Shown piece by piece: positions 61,260-64,000 of a stretch of DNA of 64,000 bases. Position 1 is the stretch's first letter. Each line of letters starts with the position of its first letter. Position numbers and translations under genes: made by a program. The notes below the pieces were generated by a model that ran no database searches, was not told where the DNA came from, and was given only the letters and a program-made list of their open reading frames with translations. The stretch is from Ferribacterium limneticum (lineage in GTDB: Bacteria > Pseudomonadota > Gammaproteobacteria > Burkholderiales > Rhodocyclaceae): contig NZ_CP075189.1 in assembly GCF_020510565.1 (NCBI RefSeq), positions 2,030,501 through 2,094,500 on the forward strand. Direction: 5' to 3'.

Positions 61260-61314
61260 GCACTCGCTGAAGGCCGACGTCCCTGACGGGCAGCGGCTTT
61301 TCCCGCGGCCAGCA

Positions 61315-61355
61315 AATTTCATTTTTGGCCGTTTTTTCCGGTTGACCGTGGCAAT
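61315..61355 (-). repeat. Dispersed ~40-bp repeat, convergent RibD-type/GNAT junction
   Basis: On the minus strand ATTGCCACGGTCAACCGG, AAAAAACGG, CCAAAAATGAAATT. It lies between two gene ends that face each other. Confidence 0.9.
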
Positions 61356-61373
61356 CACGGTTGGCGGTGATTT

Positions 61374-61901
61374 TTACAGCGAACGCACCGCGCGCATCAT
61401 GCCCGGGTCGTCCGGGTCGCGGCGGACGTCGAAGCCGAGTTGACGGGCGAATTTGATCATCTTGTCGTTCGAGGACAGGATGACGGCTTCCATCTTTTTC
61501 ATGCCGCGCGCTTTTGCCGCGTCGATCAGCGTCAGCATCAGGATGCCGGCGACGCCGCTGCCTTGCCATTCGTCGTCGATTGCGATGGCGAATTCGCAAT
61601 CGTCCCCATTCGGGCCGGCCACATAGCGCGCCACACCGATCTCGACGTCCTGCCCGTCGCGCTGGATGATGGCGACCAGCGCCAGGTGGCGGACGTAGTC
61701 GATTTCGGTCAGGTACTTGAGCTTGCCGGGCGCCAGTTCGTTGAGCGTGGACATGAAGCGCTTGTAGCGTGAGTCGGCAGAAAGATGGTGGATGAAATCC
61801 TGTTCCAGCGGCTTGTCATCGGCGCGGATGGGGCGGATGGTGACCGGGCTGCCATCGAACAGGAAGCGGTTGCGGACGAGCTCGGCTGGATAGTCGGCCA
61901 C
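61374..61901 (-). CDS. GNAT acetyltransferase
   Basis: 175 residues. GNAT fold with the acetyl-CoA loop Q-G-S-G-V-A-G-I-L-M near residue 115 and V-I-L-S-S-N-D-K-M-I-K-F-A near 143. The sequence T-I-R-P-I-R-A-D-D and the helical pattern are very like the C-terminal GNAT of the Pat-like protein at 52040-54757. It is the last gene of an operon with an acetyl-CoA-synthetase-like protein and an acyl carrier protein, three bases after the ACP stop. I infer that it acetylates that synthetase or the carrier protein. Confidence 0.88.
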   Translation of the reverse strand: MADYPAELVRNRFLFDGSPVTIRPIRADDKPLEQDFIHHLSADSRYKRFMSTLNELAPGKLKYLTEIDYVRHLALVAIIQRDGQDVEIGVARYVAGPNGDDCEFAIAIDDEWQGSGVAGILMLTLIDAAKARGMKKMEAVILSSNDKMIKFARQLGFDVRRDPDDPGMMRAVRSL

Positions 61902-61904
61902 GGC

Positions 61905-62171
61905 TTACTCCAGCGAGTCGGCAGGGATTTTTCCGGCGAGGTAGGCGACGATGCTATCCAGCGTCTGGACCTTGCCGTAGTCGGTTTCGGGAATGTCTAC
62001 GCCGAGCTTTTCGTGGATGGCGGCCAGCACGTTGAGCCAGTCCATCGAATCCAGATCGATCTGGCTGCGCAGGGGCTTGTCGGGGATGATCTTCGTCGGA
62101 TCGACTTCCGGGGCCAGGCGCTTGACGATGGCGAGCACGGCCGTGCGGATTTGTTCTTGTTGCTGACTCAT
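61905..62171 (-). CDS. Acyl carrier protein
   Basis: 88 residues. Four-helix carrier fold; the phosphopantetheine Ser lies in Q-I-D-L-D-S-M-D-W near residue 43. The ATG follows GGGAG and overlaps the stop of the acyl-CoA-synthetase-like gene by four bases (ATGA), so they are coupled. This is a dedicated carrier, not the fatty-acid synthase acpP, which normally lies in a fab cluster. It may carry an acyl group activated by its neighbour; the product is not evident. Confidence 0.9.
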   Translation of the reverse strand: MSQQQEQIRTAVLAIVKRLAPEVDPTKIIPDKPLRSQIDLDSMDWLNVLAAIHEKLGVDIPETDYGKVQTLDSIVAYLAGKIPADSLE

Positions 62172-63916
62172 TTTTTCTCCCGCTGCGCCTCGGCTTGTTC
62201 CAGCGTCGAACTGTCGCCTTCGGGCAGTCCGAGTTCCCTTGCCTTGAGGAGCCGGCGCATGATTTTTCCACTTCGAGTATGTGGCAGCGCCGGCATGAAT
62301 GCAATTTCCTTCGGTGCCACGGCTGCCCCGAGCCGCCGACGGGCGTGGCCCATCAATTCGAGGCGTAGCTCTTCGCTCGGCGCGATCTGGTGCTTGAGGA
62401 CGACGAAGGCCTTGATCACCTCGCCGGCCAGCGCATCCGGCTTGCCGATGACGCCCGCCTCGGCGACCGCCGGGTGTTCCATCAACACGCTCTCGACCTC
62501 GAACGAGCCGATCAGATGGCCGGACGACTTGATCACATCGTCGCTGCGGCCGACGAACCAAAAGTAGCCATCGGCATCGCGCCGGACCAGATCGCCGGTC
62601 AGGTAGAGATGGCCGGCAAAGCACTCGCGGTAGCGCTCGGGTTGGTTCAGATAGCCGCGAAACATCGACGGCCAGCCGGTTTCCAGCGCCAGTTCGCCGA
62701 CCGTTTCAGGCGTCTCGATCACCGTCACCGGCTCGCCCGCCTGGTGGCGGACGACATGGGCGGCAATGCCCGGCAGCGGGCGGCCCATCGAGCCGGGCTT
62801 GATGTCCTGGGCGGCGGTGTTAGCGATCATGATGCCGCCGGTTTCGCTCTGCCACCAGTTGTCGTGAATCGGCCGGCCGAAGGCTTCCAGGCCCCAGCAC
62901 ACCGCTTCCGGGTTGAGCGCCTCGCCAACGCTGGCGATGAAGCGCAGGTCGGGAAAACGGTGGCCGGCAAACAGTTCGGGTCCGGCTTTCATGAGCAGCC
63001 GGATCGCCGTCGGCGCGGTGTACCAGACATTGACCCGCTCGTTTTCGAGAATGTGAATCCAGCGCAGCGGGTCGAAATCGGCCTCATCGACAATGCTGGT
63101 CACGCCCAGCACCAGCGGCGCGATGATCCCGTACGAGGTGCCGGTCACCCAGCCCGGATCGGCCGTGCACCAGAACACGTCGTCCGGCTGCAGGTCGAGC
63201 GCAGTTCGCGCCGTGGCGTAGTGGGTCAGGACGGCGCCGTGCACGTGAATGGCCCCCTTCGGCAGGCCGGTCGTGCCGCTCGTGAAATGCAGCAGGGCCG
63301 GGTCTTCCGGGCCGGTCGGCACGAGCGCCGGAGTGTCGGGGGCGGCGGCGAGCAGGGCGTGCAGGTCCAGCGTATCCGCAAATGCGCCGGCGCCGAGGTC
63401 ATCGACCAGCAGCACATGCTGGAGCGAAGGGAGTTCCGGGCGAAGTGCCGCGACCTTGCGCTGATAGGCGCTGGCCGTGGTAACCAGCACCTTGCCGGCC
63501 GCCTGGGCGATGCGGCTGCGAATCGGCTCAGGGCCGAAAGACTGAAAAAGCGGTGAGACGACAGCGCCGATCTTGAGCGCACCGAGCACGGCGACGTAAA
63601 GCTCGCAGATGCGGCCGCAGAGCACGAATACGCAATCACCTTTCGCCACGCCCAGCGACTTGAGCGCGTTGCCGAAACGGTCAGTCAGCTCGGCGAGTTC
63701 CCTATAGCTGACGTCACGGGCGCTGCCATCGGCGCCCAGAAAGCGGAAGGCAGTTTTCCCTGCACGGGCCGAATGGGCATGGCGGTCGACAGCCAACTGA
63801 GCAATGTTGATCTCGCCATCCGGGGCGATGCCAAGTTCGCAAGCAACCTCAGCCCAAGAGAATGCGGTATCGGTACGCGCATCAGCAAACAGTTTTCGAA
63901 TTAACGCCGGCTTCAT
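62168..63916 (-). CDS. AMP-forming acetyl-CoA synthetase-like acyl-CoA synthetase
   Basis: 582 residues. It has the adenylation motif [10 protein letters not shown] near residue 217, the A5-like motif W-W-Q-S-E-T-G-G near 340, [12 protein letters not shown] near 443, and the catalytic Lys in [10 protein letters not shown] near 553. Acyl substrates of acetate or propionate size are typical. It sits in a coupled operon with an ACP and a GNAT, and the window's other Pat-like protein is a likely regulator of this Lys. The ATG overlaps the stop of an upstream gene by ATGA. Confidence 0.9.
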   Translation of the reverse strand: MKPALIRKLFADARTDTAFSWAEVACELGIAPDGEINIAQLAVDRHAHSARAGKTAFRFLGADGSARDVSYRELAELTDRFGNALKSLGVAKGDCVFVLCGRICELYVAVLGALKIGAVVSPLFQSFGPEPIRSRIAQAAGKVLVTTASAYQRKVAALRPELPSLQHVLLVDDLGAGAFADTLDLHALLAAAPDTPALVPTGPEDPALLHFTSGTTGLPKGAIHVHGAVLTHYATARTALDLQPDDVFWCTADPGWVTGTSYGIIAPLVLGVTSIVDEADFDPLRWIHILENERVNVWYTAPTAIRLLMKAGPELFAGHRFPDLRFIASVGEALNPEAVCWGLEAFGRPIHDNWWQSETGGIMIANTAAQDIKPGSMGRPLPGIAAHVVRHQAGEPVTVIETPETVGELALETGWPSMFRGYLNQPERYRECFAGHLYLTGDLVRRDADGYFWFVGRSDDVIKSSGHLIGSFEVESVLMEHPAVAEAGVIGKPDALAGEVIKAFVVLKHQIAPSEELRLELMGHARRRLGAAVAPKEIAFMPALPHTRSGKIMRRLLKARELGLPEGDSSTLEQAEAQREKK

Positions 63917-64000
63917 CGGAGATTCCGCAGGGGGTATGCCACGAGATTCTGCGCTGCGCCATCGGCATCCGCAATGATGGTGCTCATGCGGGAGCGAAAT
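63913..64000 (-). CDS. C-terminal end of an upstream gene, partial
   Basis: The minus-strand frame is open from the right edge to a TGA that overlaps the acyl-CoA-synthetase ATG by the ATGA pattern. The visible residues read [18 protein letters not shown] then P-L-R-N-L-R and stop. It is too short to identify. The overlap supports a real upstream member of the same operon. Confidence 0.4.
   Translation of the reverse strand, partial: FRSRMSTIIADADGAAQNLVAYPLRNLR

Overview
The window is high-GC chromosomal DNA with about 63 protein genes, tightly packed on both strands. Gene content points to a motile, respiratory betaproteobacterium of the Rhodocyclales (Dechloromonas/Azonexus-like). The basis is three chemoreceptors, a DUF3460 protein, an octaheme tetrathionate-reductase-type cytochrome, PutA without a DNA-binding domain, and the general protein style. 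This placement is inference from recognised families, not a database result. I see no rRNA, tRNA, CRISPR array, transposase or prophage.

Layout. 0-5 kb: a partial unknown gene, DUF3301, a hexose-6-phosphate mutarotase, a DUF2189 membrane protein, prfC and moaE. 5-10 kb: a Cache chemoreceptor, then clpB behind a sigma-32-like promoter, and a small secreted protein. 10-18.3 kb: a DUF1684 protein and a signalling island (NarL-type regulator with its PAS histidine kinase, a large hybrid kinase, and a cytoplasmic CZB chemoreceptor). 18.3-26.2 kb: a class V aminotransferase, putA-gdhA (proline to glutamate to 2-oxoglutarate), an O-methyltransferase and a glutathione peroxidase. 26.6-31.3 kb: a complete branched-chain-amino-acid-type ABC importer. 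31.4-38.4 kb: hflX, a thioredoxin/DsbD-like membrane protein, an adaptor-permease-ATPase ABC export set, and a BASS transporter. 38.5-41 kb: a LysR/MFS pair. 41.3-45.2 kb: a TonB-like protein divergent from a sulfur-handling operon (ArsR-rhodanese fusion, secreted protein, DsrE-like protein, rhodanese, methyltransferase). 45.5-47.8 kb: a gene remnant, ynfA, chrA and a small conserved protein. 47.8-51.7 kb: DUF2141, a stand-alone Rieske protein, and a cytochrome b plus octaheme cytochrome pair with an FNR-like site. 52-58 kb: a Pat-like CoA-ligase/acetyltransferase, osmC, a methyltransferase, mnmH, tesA and ybbA. 58-64 kb: a chemoreceptor, an exported peroxiredoxin, a RibD-type reductase and an acetyl-CoA-synthetase-like/ACP/GNAT operon that runs off the right edge.

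The most unusual signal is a dispersed element of about 40 bp. It begins ATTGCTACGGTCAACCGG, continues through an A-rich stretch, and ends near CCAAAATTGAAATG. Eight intergenic copies occur, five of them at convergent gene ends. Three clear copies and two weak ones lie inside genes, in different frames and orientations, including putA and two in the DUF1684 gene. In two places the element forms the last codons and stop of a gene. At this density the genome could hold several hundred copies. The sequence does not reveal its role; a mobile short repeat and a functional DNA signature are both possible.
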